This document shows positions 39,716 to 51,700 of a stretch of 57,519 nucleotides of DNA, piece after piece (position 1 is the first letter of the stretch; the number at the start of each line of letters is the position of its first letter). Made by a program: the position numbers and the translations under genes. This DNA comes from Pseudomonadota bacterium. GTDB taxonomy: Bacteria; Pseudomonadota; Alphaproteobacteria; Rhodospirillales; Magnetospirillaceae. The notes under the pieces were generated by a model that did not search any database, was not told where the DNA came from, and worked only from the letters and a program-made list of their open reading frames with translations. The stretch is taken from NCBI GenBank assembly GCA_023426365.1, contig JAFAAW010000028.1, positions 1 through 57,519 of the forward strand, in the 5' to 3' direction.

Positions 39716-42700
39716 CGATGGCGTGCGGCGCGATGATCGCGGGGGCGGGCGCTGGTGTCGAAACTGGAACCGGCGCCGGTTCCGGCTTCGGCTCGGACTC
39801 GGGCCGCAGGGTGGACAGATGCGCCACCAGGGCGCCGATGGTGGGATGGGCGTAAACGGCGGTGGCGGGCAGATCGGTGCCCAGAGCCGCGTTCAGCTTG
39901 CGTAGCCACGTGACGGCCAGAATGGAATCCAGGCCCAGTTCCAGGAACCCGGCGCCGTCGCGGATGTCGGCGGCATCGATCATCAATTCCTCGGCCAGCG
40001 AGTCCACCACCTGACGGCGCAGGGGATGGGCCGGGGCTGGCGCGGGGATAGGTTCCGGGACCGGCGCCGCTTCCGTTTTCGTCGGACGCTGGCCGCCCAG
40101 ATGTTCGACCAGGGCGCCGATGGTGGGATGGGCGTAAACGGCGGTGGCGGGCAGATCGGTGCCCAGAGCCGCGTTCAGCTTGCGCAGCCAGGTGACGGCC
40201 AGGATGGAATCCAGGCCCAGTTCCAGGAACCCGGCGACGTCGCGGATGTCGGCGGCGTCGATCATCAATTCCTCGGCCAGGGACTCCACCACTTGGCGGC
40301 GCAAATCGGGCCGGGCGGTACTGGGCCGGGTTGGTGTCGCAGATGGCGTGGCGGTGGGGAACATCCGGTTGATCCTTTCCCTGACCCGGTCGTTGCCGAC
40401 AAAGGTTCGGGTGTGCATGTCCAGTTCCTCGGCGAAGATGCCGTCCAGCCGCTCGACAAGAGAGGCGTTGGCCTGCGCCTTCAGTGCAGTCAGGCGGTCG
40501 CGGCCGTGACGCGCCAGCCCGTGGGCCAGGGCCAGGGCGGCGGCCTCGACTCGCGCGGCCGGCATCACCGTCAGCGCCGGTTGCCGTTCCCCCAACTCGC
40601 GGCCACGGTATTCGCGGGCGGTGAACAGCACCTCGCGGCCCAGGGCATCGCCCAGCCGCGCCGGGAAGATCAGCGTGGCGCCGGCGCCGGGGGTAAAGCC
40701 GAACCACAGGTAGTTGCTGTGATAGACGCCCTCGGCGGCGAACAGGGCGTGATCGCAGAACATGCCCAGCGACCAGCCGGCGCCGATGGCGTGGCCCTGC
40801 ATGGCGGCGATCACCGGCAGCGGGCAGACGAGCGGCAGGCTGTAAATCTTGCGATCGGTGAAGCGGGTGGCGCCCTGCTGCAGGGCTTGCAGGCCGTCAC
40901 GGGTGCCGCCGCAGGCGAAATAGCCGTCAAAGCCGGTCAGCACCACCGCCTTGGCCTGGGGCAGCCGGGTGATGGCGGCAAAGGCCTCGCTCAGGCCGTC
41001 CATCAGCGCGTCGGTGAAGCAGTTCTTGTCGGCGCGCTCGACCATGCGCAGCAGCACCACGCCATCGTCGAACAGCGTGGCCTCGACCCGGTCGCTGGTC
41101 AGGGGCAGCGGCGCCCCGTTGCCGCTCCAGGCCGGGGCGGCGGCGGCCTCGATCCACAGGTTCCGCCATTCCGGCAGCACGTCTTGGGGCACGCGGCCGG
41201 GGCGGCTCATGGCGCGTTTCAACTCGACCAGGGCCAGACGCGGCGCCTGGGCGATCTGTTCCGCCAGGGCCAGCGCGGCCTGTGGCCCGGCGGCGGTGAA
41301 GTCGGCGCCGCTGGCGCCCGCCACCGCCACCACCGGCAGTTCGCAGGGCGGCAGGGCGGCGGCGCCCTCCACCACCACCACGCGGAGAGTCTGGTCAGCC
41401 CCGGCGGCGGCCAGTTCCGCCGCTGGATCGGCGGCGCCCGTCACCACCAGATGGCGGATGCCCTCGGCGGCGGCGCGGCGTTCGACCCTGCCGTCGGTCG
41501 AGAGCGGCGCCAGGGCGACACGCGCCGGCGCCTGGGGCGTGAACGGCCCGGCCAAAATCTCGGCGGGCGGCAGGCGCAGCGGCAGGGCGGCGCGCACCGC
41601 GACCGGCGCTGTGCTGCTGGTCGCGGCTTCCGTGACCCAGCAGCGGGTGGCGGCCAGGAGGGTGGCGGGCAGCGGAACGCGGGTGCCGCCCTGGGGGAAC
41701 AGCCGGGCCAGCGGCAGCGCGGCCCCGGCCAGCACGGCGCGGGCGATGCTTTCCAGGTCGCCGGTGGCGGGTTCGGGATTGGTGCCAGGGATCTCGGCGG
41801 CGCCGATCACCGCGACCTCTTCCCCGTCCAGCCAGCGCCGCAGGCGGTCTTGCAACTCGGCGGCATCACTGGCGATTACCGCCAGCCGGTGGTGCAGGGG
41901 CCGCCGCCCGGCGGCCAGGGTGAAGGCGATGTCGGCCGCCGCCAGTTCGGGATGGGCCGCCAGATGCTCGGCCAGGGCCTGAGCCTGACGGCGCAGCAGG
42001 GCGCGGTCGCGGCCGCCCAGCACGAACAGATACGGTCCCGGGGCGGGCGGGCGCGGGGCCGGGGCGGGCGGCTGATCCACCACCACATGGGCGTTGGTGC
42101 CGGAAAAGCCGAAGGACGAAATGGCGGCACGGCGGTGGGCGAGCGGCCACGGGGCGGGCGCGGAATTGACAGCGAACGGCGCCTCGGCGAAGCGGATGGC
42201 CGGGTTGCCGCCATTGAAATGCAAGGTCGGCGGCACCGTGCCGTGCTTGAGGCTCAGCAGCACCTTGATCAGCCCGGCGATGCCGGCCGCCGTGGTGGCG
42301 TGGCCGATGTTGGACTTGACCGAGCCGAGCAGCACCGAACCGGCGGGCAGCGAGCCATAGGCGCGGGCCAGCGCCGCGTGTTCGATGGGATCGCCCAGCG
42401 GCGTGCCGGTGCCGTGCGCCTCCACCAGTCCTACGCTGTCCGGGGCGATGCCGAAGCGGTCGTAGACGGTGCGCATCAGCCGCTCCTGCGACTGGGCGCT
42501 GGGGGCGGTGATGCCGTTGGTGGTGCCATCCTGGTTGGTGCCGCTGGCGACGATCACGCCGTGGACGGTGTCGCCGTCGGCCAGGGCGTCGGCCAATGGC
42601 CGCAGCAGCACCGCGCCGACTGCCTCGCCCGGCACGATGCCGTCGGCACCGGCGCCGAAGGCGGCGCAGCGGCCGCTGGGCGACAGCATGCCCGCCTGAT

Positions 42701-45700
42701 TGGCCGAGCGGAAGAAGCGCGGCGTGCATTGCACGAACACGCCGCCAGCCAGGGCCATGTCGCATTCGCCGTTCCACAGGCTGCGGCAGGCCAGATGCAC
42801 CGCCACCAGCGACGACGAACAGGCGGTATCGACTGCCACCGCCGGTCCCTTGAGGTCCAGGAAATAGGCGATGCGCGCCGGCACCAGCGAAGCGGTGTTG
42901 CCCCAGAACGCCTGTCCGGGAACGTTCGTGCCGAACAGCTCGTGGTAGTCGCCGGAACTGCATCCGGCGAACACGCCGACGCGGCGGCCCTGGATGTCGG
43001 GGCCGGCATGACCGGCATGTTCCAGGGTCTTCCACGCCTCTTCCAGGAACAGCCGCTGCTGCGGGTCCATGTAGCGCGCTTCCAGCCCGGAAATGCCGAA
43101 GAACGCCGGATCGAAGGCGGCGATGTCGTCCAGGAAGCTGCCGTGGCGGCCATAGGTGCCGGGGACGGCGTCGCGGTAGAGCGTTTCCAGGTCGAAGCGC
43201 CGGGCCGGCTCCACCAGATCGCGGCCCGCCGCCAGATGCCGCCACAGCGCCTCGGCGTCGGGCGAACGGGCGAAACGCCCGGCATAACCGACGATGGCGA
43301 TGGGCTGTTCCCCGGCGGTCGTGGCGGACGAGGTTGGCGTCGCCTCGGTGGCCGCCGTGACCGTCGCGGAGGCAGGCATGGCGGCCATCGGGGTCTGGCG
43401 CGCCAGGAAGCCTTCCAGCTCGGAGGCGTTCTTGTGGTCGAACAGGTCGGCCTGCTCCAGCCGCACGCCGAGGTCGCGACGCAGGCGATGCACCAGTTCG
43501 GCGCCCAGGATGGAATCCAGGCCGTAATCAGCGAAGGAGCGCGCGGGGTCGATGGCGGCGGCGGGCATGTTCAGCGTCTCGCCGATGGCCGTCAGCAGCC
43601 TTTGGCGCATATCCCCTGCGGGAACCGGGGCTGACGCCGACGCCACAGGTCCCCGGTGGGCGTCGGCGCGGGCGGCGATAAGCTGCTGCCCAAGGCCGCG
43701 CTCCGCCTCGGACGAGCCGGCCAGCCATTCCAGCCCGGCTTCGGCCAGCACGTCCCGCCATGAATCCTGGCTCAGCGACGGCGTGCCGGGAATGCGGCGC
43801 CAGGCGTCGGTGAAACGCCACCATCCCTCCAGCAGACCGAAGGTGACGTGGGTGAACAAGGTGGCCGTGGCCGTCTCGTTGATCAGCAACACGCCACCCG
43901 GCGCCAGCAACTGGCGGACATGGGCCAGCGTGCGGGCCATGTCGGTGGTGGCGTGCAGAACGTTGGCGGCGATGACCAGATCATAGCCGCCGGGGGCCAC
44001 GTCCTGTCCGGCCAGCGGTTTCTCCACATCGAACAGGGCGGTGGTGAGCGGCGGCACGCGCGGGCCATAGGTGCGCTCGGCATGGATCAGGAAGGCCCGT
44101 GACAGGTCCGTATACCGGTACTCGGCGATGCGGTCCCATTGGGACGAGAGCGCCTCGAACACCGGTTCGCTGGTGCCGCCGGTTCCGGCGCCGATTTCCA
44201 GGACCCGCAGTTGGGGAAGCGGCGAGGCGGCGACGAAGGCCGCCGCCGCCTGTGCCAGGTGGCGGCTGAAGCGGGCGGCGGTCGCGTTGTTCTTATAGAC
44301 CGCTTCCACCAGATCCAGGCGACCTTCGGGGAACATGACCGCGGTGGCCTGCCGCCGTCCCGCCAGGATGTCGGGTAGGGCGCGCAGGCAGGTTTCGGCC
44401 AGTCTCATCTGAGCCGTCGGGGCACCTAAAGCGTTCCACGCCGCCCATGGATCGGTGCAGACGGCGGCATCGGCCACCAATGTGCGGGCGGAATCGCGCC
44501 AGCGTTCCAGCGCGGGAACCACGTTCGGCACGTCGGCCAACAGCCGGGCCAGAACCGGGGCGATGGCCCGGTCCAGGGCAGCGGCCTCGGCCGTCAGCGC
44601 GGCGTCGCCCTGCGGCGCGGCGATGATGGCGGCGCCATCGACGGTGATGGGCAGCCAGAACCGGTGCCGCTCGAACGGATAGGTGGGAAGCGACACGATG
44701 GACGGCCGCACCAAGCGGGGCAGGGCGGCCCAATCCACCCGCAATCCGGCCGCCCACTCGGCCACCAATGTGTCAAGTCGCCCTTCCTGCCACCAGCGCG
44801 CGGCACGGCCGTCGTCGGCACATCCGGGGGTGGCGGCGTGGCCGGTCGCCGCCGCATGGGCGTCGCCGTCCAGCCAGCGGCGCAGGCGGTCGGCCAATTC
44901 CCCCGCCTCCGACGCCACCAGCGCCAGCCGGTGTTCCATGGCCTCGCGTCCCACCTGGAGGGTGTAGGCGATATCGGCCAGGGCCGGGGTGGATGGCGTC
45001 GGGGCGCCACCGTCCAAATGGGCCGCCAACTGGCCCAGGGTGGAGAGATGGGCAAAGGTGGCGGGGTCCACGGCATGCCCCCGCTGCCTCTCGATCCAGC
45101 GTAGCAGCCCCAGGCGCTGGGCCGGGACCAGGCCCAGGGTGTCGAAATCCTCATCGTCGTTGATGTCGTCGGGGGTGACCCCCAGCATATCCGCCAGATG
45201 GGCACGCAAAGCGGCCGTGTTTATCGGCGAGCGGCTTTGCAACGCCGCCAGCAGGTTGGCGGCGTGGACACGCAGGCGTTCCGGGGTGCGGGCCGACAGC
45301 ACGATGGCCTGCGGGCCATGCTCGGCAGCCTCGGCGCGCGGTTCATGCCATTCGGCGACGATCACATGGGCATTGGCGCCGCCCGCCCCGAACGAGGAAA
45401 CGCACGCCACGCGCGGTCCCGCAGGCCATGGTCCCAGGGCGCGCTGCAATATGAACGGGCTGTCGTCCAGCCGCAGGTTGGGGTTGACGGTTTCCGCATG
45501 CAAGGTGGGGGGCAACTGGCGATGGCGCAGCGCCAGAACCACCTTGGTCAAGCCCGCCATGCCCGCCGCCGCCTCCAGGTGGCCGATGTTGGACTTGACC
45601 GATCCCAGCGCGCAGAATCCGCGTTCGGGGGTGTCGGGGGCGAAAGCCTGGATCAGCCCCTCCACCTCGATGGGGTCGCCCAGTTCGGTGCCGGTGCCAT

Positions 45701-48700
45701 GCGCCTCGACGCAGGTGACGTCGCGGGCGCTCAGGCCGGCGTGGGCCAGGGCAGCGCGCACCAGATCGCGCTGCGCCGCCGGGTTGGGCACGGTATAGCC
45801 GTTGCTGCGTCCACCATGGTTGATGGCGGTGGCGCGGATGACCGCGTGGATGCGGTCGCCGTCGGCCACGGCGCGCGACAGCGGCTTCAGCACCACGCAG
45901 CCGACCCCCTCGCCGGGGACGAAGCCGTCCGCCCCGGCGCCGAAGGCGGCACAGCGGCCGTGCGCCGACAGCATGCGCGCGGCGCTCAGGTCCACGTAGG
46001 TCCGGGGGTGCAGGTACAGGTTGACGCCGCCCGCCAGCGCCATGGACACCCGGCCCGCGCGCAGGCTCTCGCACGCTTCGTGCAGTGCGGTCAGCGACGC
46101 CGAGCACATGGTGTCCACCGCCAGGCTGGCGCCGCTGAGGTTCAGGGCGTGCGACACCCGGTTGGCCGCCCCGGCGAACGAGGTCTGCGGCCGCACCATT
46201 ACCCCGCCCTCGCCGGGGAAGGCGTCGTGCAGGGCAAAGCCGGTCTTGGTGATGCCGACGAACACCCCCACCGGGTTGGCCGCCGCCAGTCGGGCGGGGG
46301 CATAGCCCGCATCCTCGGCCGCCGCCCAGGCGCACATCAGGAACAGCCGCTCTTGCGGGTCCATGGCGGCGGCGTCGCGCGGGCTGATCCTGAAGAACAG
46401 CGGGTCGAAATCGGCGAAACCGTCCAGGAAGGCGCCCCACTTGCCATAGGACAGGCCCTCGGCCGCCGCCCGGTCGCGATCGGGCGTGTAGAAACCGTCC
46501 AGCCGCCAGCGATCCGCCGGGATTTCCCCCACCATGTGGCGGCCGGCGCACAGATTTTCCCAGAACTGGTCCAGCGTTTCGGCCCCCGGATAGCGGCCGG
46601 CGATGCCGATGATGGCGATAGGCTCGTCCGCCGCTGCCGAAACCGGACGGACGGGGGCGCAGGCCGTCGCAGGGGCTGGCGCGGCCGCACCGTCCCCCAA
46701 CCACTGGCGGCAGGCCGGGCCATGGGCGGCGGCAAGGTGGTTCGCCACCTCGGCCAGGGTGCGGTATTGGAAGAACAGGGTCTTGGGCAGCGACGCGAAG
46801 ATGTCGCCCAGGGCCGCGTTCAGCCGGGTGATCATCAGCGAATCAATGCCGTATTCCTCCAGCGGCACATCGGCGTGCACGGCACCCGGCGCGAAGCCGC
46901 CGGCCTGGGCGAACAGCGCGGCCAGGCGGGCCGCCACCTGACGTGCAACCGAGGTGTCGGCCACGGACGGCGTTTCGGGGTGGGGCGCATCCTGCTCCGG
47001 CTCGGGGGCGAAGAAGGCGCGGATGCTGCTTTCGTCGCCGGCCAGAACGGCGGCGCGGCACACCTTGGCCGCCAGGATGCGTTCCAGGGTTTCAAGTCCG
47101 GCCCGACTGTCCAGCGGACGCTGGCCCATGCGGCGGAACAGCGCCTCGGCGGTGGCGGCATCGATGCCCATGCCGCCCTCTGACCATAGCGGCCAGTCGA
47201 TGGCGACCAGCGGCAGGCCGTGCGCCTCGGCCATGGCGCCGAGCACGCCGTTGGCGGCGGCGTAGTCGGCCTGTCCGGCATTGCCGAAGGCGCCCGCCAG
47301 CGAGGAGAACAGCACCAGGGCGTCCAGGTCCAGTCCGGCGCACGCCTCCACCAGCGCCGCCGCGCCGCCGGCCTTCGGGGCCAGAACCGCCGCGAGATCG
47401 TCGGCGGTCTTGGTTCGCAGCCAGCCGTCGCGCAGGGTGCCGGCGCAATGCAGCACCACGTCCAGGCGGCCGTGCACCTCGACCACATGCCGGACCAGTG
47501 CGTGCACCGCCGACCTGTCGGCCATGTCGGCGCGGCGATAGGCGGCCACCGCGCCAAGCCGCCGGACTTCGTCCACGAAGGCGGCGCGGCTTTCGTCCTC
47601 GGGCCGCGAACCGGCCAGCACCAGCACCGCGCCAGGCACGGTGGCGGCGATGTGCCGGGCCAGCAGGCGGCCCAGCCCGCCCATGGCACCGGTAATCAGG
47701 AACACGCCGCGCGGCCGCCAGGGGGCGATGCCGCCCGGCGGCAATTCGCGCCAGCGCCGCACCAGCCGCCGCGCGCCGTCATAGCGGACGCGGCTGTCGC
47801 CGTCCTCTGCCGCCAGCCGCCGCGCCAGTTCGGCCGGGGCGACACCGGGGGCGACCTCGATCACCTGACCGGCCAGACGCGGCGATTCCAGCGTCGCGCT
47901 ATCGATCATGGCGCCCAATCCGGCCACCGCCGCGCCCTGCGGCACCACCAACTGAACCAGGGTGTCGGAGGCCATGGCCCCTTGCAGCAGGCCCAGCAGA
48001 CGCGGCGCCAGCGCGGACGGTTCCAGCGGCGCGCTCACCAATTGGGCGCCGTTTGCCGCCACGTCCACTCCGGCGGCGACCACCAGCCGATGCGGTCGGG
48101 GGGCGGAACCGGTGGTGGCTTCGCGCCAGACCGGGGTGAATGCCAGGGTGGCGTTGCGGCCGCCCGGAAGCCAGAATCGGGTATGGGCGAAGGGGCGCGG
48201 CGGCAGCGGGGCGCGGCGGGGCGGCGTGGCCGGGCGGTACTCCTCGACCACCACGTGGGCGTTGGCGCCGCCAAAGCCGAAGGACGACAGACCGGCGCGG
48301 CGCGGCGCCTCACCCTCAGGCCAGTCTTCGGCCGTTCGCAACAGGCGGAACGGGCTGCCGGCCAGTTCCAGATGGGGGTTGGGCGGTTCGCTATGCAAGG
48401 TGGCAGGCAGGCGTCCCCGCTCCAGGGCCGCCAGGATCTTGACCAGCCCGGCCAACCCGGCCGCCGCTTCCAGATGGCCGATATTGGATTTCAGCGTGCC
48501 CAGGGCGATGAACGGCTGCGGCACGGCGGCGGCACCGGTCAACGCCTCCCAGGCGCGGCGCAGGCCGTTGACCTCGACCGGATCGCCCAGGGCGGTGCCG
48601 GTGCCGTGAGCCTCCACATAGGAGATGCCGGCCGGATCGATGCCGGCCCAGGCCGCTCGCACCAGCGCCGCCTGGGCGGTCACGCTGGGCGCGGTCAGCG

Positions 48701-51700
48701 AACCGGCGCGGCCGCCGTGGTTCTCGGCGCCGCCGACCAATAGGCCCAGGATGCGGTCGCCGTCGCGCTCGGCCTGGTCCAGGCGCTTGAGCAGGACCGC
48801 GACCACGCCCTCGCCCCGGCCGTAGCCATCTGCGGCGGCGCCGAACGCCTTGCAGCGGCCGTCCGGGCTGAGCATGCCGGCCTGGGCCGGGCCAAGGAAA
48901 CCGCTTTCCGCCAGCGCCAGATTGACGCCGCCCACCAGCGCGGCCGGGCAGTCGCCGCGCCGCACCGCCTCGGCGCCGCGCAGCAGCGCCACCAGCGACG
49001 ATGAACAGGCGGTGTCGACGGTCTGGCTGGCGCCGCTCCAGTTGAAGAAATGCGAGATCCGGTTGGCGATCATCGCCAGGGAATTGCCGGTGGCGGCATA
49101 GCCGTCGGCGATTGCCGCCTCGCGCAGCAATTGGGCGTAATCAAGCGCGCTGGCGCCCACGAACACGGCGGTTCCGGCCGGCATCTCGTCGGGCCGGTAG
49201 CCGGAATCCTCAAGGCAGCGCCACGCGGTCTCCAGCATCAGCCGCTGCTGCGGGTCCATGCGCTCGGCCTCGACCGGCGAGACGCGGAACAGGGCGGCGT
49301 CGAAACGGTCCACGTCGGTCAGGAAGCCTCCGTGCCACCGGGTCTTGAACCCACGGTCATCGGGCACCGGTCCGGTCAGGTCCTCGCCCGCCAGCAGACG
49401 GTCGAACAGGGCCTGGACGCTGTCGGCGCCAGGGAAACGCCCCGCCATGCCGATCACCGCCACCGCGTCCGGTCGCGCCGAGGCGCGCATTGTGGGGATG
49501 GTGGCCTTGGCGGGCCGTGCCTGCGGCTGCCACGGCGCGGCGATGGGCGCGGCGGCGGGCGCGGCAGCGGGGGCGACGCCGTGGCGTGCGATCAGATGGT
49601 CGGCCAGCGCCTCGACGTGCTCGGCCTCGAAGAATACCGCCGGCGACAGCGTGATGCCGTAGGCGGTGGACAAGGCGGCGGCCAGCCGGGCCAGCGAGAT
49701 GGAATCGAAACCGAGGTCGTGGAACGCCTCGCGGGTTCCCAATTGCTCGGCCGGGAATTTCAGCAATTCGGCGGCGTGGGCGCGCAATTCATCGGCCAGG
49801 GCAATGCGGGGATCGGCCTCGGCGGTTTGTGGCTGCGTCGCCTGCGCCGCGCTGGCCGATGCCGCCAGCCGCACGCCGTGGCACGCCGCCACGGGGGCGC
49901 CGTCGTCATCCAGGAACCACAGGCCGAAGCCGTCGTCCTCGGGGGCGGCGATGATTCGGACGATGTCGGCGCCGCCGCTCAGCATGGCGCCATCCAGGCC
50001 CGCCAGCACGGCAGGTCCGTCCGTCGCCAGCAGCAACGCCTGGAAGGCGGCGGCCAGGGCCGGGGCGGCGATGCAGGTGCCCCGCTTGAAATGATCCTGC
50101 TGCGGCGGGTCGGCGCGCAACACGCAGGTCACGGCGCCGTCCGGCGCCAGCACGGCGTGCGCCACGCTTTCCAGATAGGGGGCGAAATCGTAGCCCCGGC
50201 GGCGCAGACGGTCGTAAAGCTCGGCGGCGTCGATGCGGGTGCCGCCGGTGCTCTCCGGGACGGGGCGGGGGAGGGGCGGCATCAGGCGGGCCTCGGCCCA
50301 GGCGGTGCCATCCACCGCCAGCCGCACGGTGTCTGTGTCCAGGTCGGCGGTCAGCTCTTGGGCATTGCCCCAATCCATGTCGGCCAGCACGCGCAGATCG
50401 GCCAGCGCCAGCGGGCCGCTGATCCCCGCCACGCGGGCCACCGCCAGCATTGCCTCCAGCGCCGCCAACGGCACAAGCTCGGGCCGGCGGTCGCGCTTTT
50501 GCACGTAGTCGCGCAACTCGTCCAGATAAAGCCGGGTGGCATAGCGCAGCCCCGACAGGTCCGAACGGTTCTCGCCGATCAGCGGATGCAGCTTTTGCCG
50601 CGACCCCAAGGGATGCACCACCGAGGGGGCATCGGGCCATTCCGGGTACCAGCAGCGCACGCGCTCGAACGGATAGGACGGCAGCGACAGGCGGCGCGGC
50701 TGGCGGCCCGCATGCAGGGCGTCCCAATCCAGTTCGGTGCCGCTGACCCAGGCGGCGGCCACCGATTCCGGGTCGCCCAAATCGGCGGGCAGCGGGTCGC
50801 AGTCCAGGATCGTGCGGGCGTAATGCAGGTCGGGCGCGGCACCGGGGGCGGCGATGAACGCCGCCAGCCGCGCCGCCGCCGCCGCGCGGTCGGCCACCAC
50901 CACGGCCATGCGGCACGGCAATTGGTTGCGCCCGACCTGAAGGGTATAGGCCAGATCGCCCAGGGATTGGTCGGGATGGGCCAGCAGATGGGCGTGGAAG
51001 CGCCGCGCCACCTCGGCCAGTTGCGCCTCGCCCATGGCCGACAGCACCAGGATGTGCGGCCCCGCATCGGCGGCGGCGGCGGCGGGCGGGGCGGTATATT
51101 CCTCGACGACGATGTGCGAGTTCATGCCGCCCGCGCCGATCGAGGTGATGCCGGCGCGGCGCGGAATTTCGGCCCCCGTGGCGTCCCTGCGGCGGGTCCA
51201 CGGTTCCAGGCGGCGCTGCACCACGAACGGCGTCTGGTCGAACGGAATGTTGGGGTTCAGGGTTTCGGCGTGCAGCGACGGCGCCAGCATGCCGTGCCGC
51301 ATCTGCATCAGCACCTTGACGATCCCTGCCAGACCGGACGCCGCCAGCAGGTGGCCCACATTGCTTTTGACCGTGCCGATGGGGCAGGTCTGCACCGTGT
51401 CGCTATGCCGACGCCAGGCCTGGGTCAGCGCCTTGACCTCGATGGGGTCGCCCAGCGCGGTGCCCGAGCCGTGGCCCTCCACATAGCCGATGGTGTCGGC
51501 GGTGATGCCGGCGTCGTCCAGGGCGGCCTCGATGGCGGCGGCTTGCTGGTGCGGGTTGGGGACGGTGAAGCCGTTGCGGATGCCGGCATTGCTGACCGCC
51601 GTGCCGCGGATGACGCCATAGATGTGGTCGCCGTCGCGTTCGGCATCGGCCAGCCGCTTCAGCACCAGGGCGCCGACGCCTTCGCCCAGGATGGTGCCGT

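Larger units (their letters stand above)
39800..43315 (-). other. Module A5: KS-ECH-ACP-ACP (beta-branching)
   Basis: The KS is intact (DTACSSS, EAHGTGT, SNIGHAT). A crotonase-fold domain follows (VEATLFDDGVVLLRMVERAD; AVVLTGFDGYFACGG; GHAIGAGWSLGMFCDHALFA; FGFTPGAGAT). Two ACPs with LGLDSILAVTW follow; the Trp six residues after the Ser is the marker of ACPs used by HMG-synthase cassettes. Confidence 0.87.

Noticed and set aside
49850..50620. Considered calling the A2 post-KS domain an inactive dehydratase
   Set aside because: It does lack HxxxG, but its position after a KS-DH-KR-ACP module and before an ACP fits a branching domain better. A plain relic DH remains possible and is stated as the refutation test.
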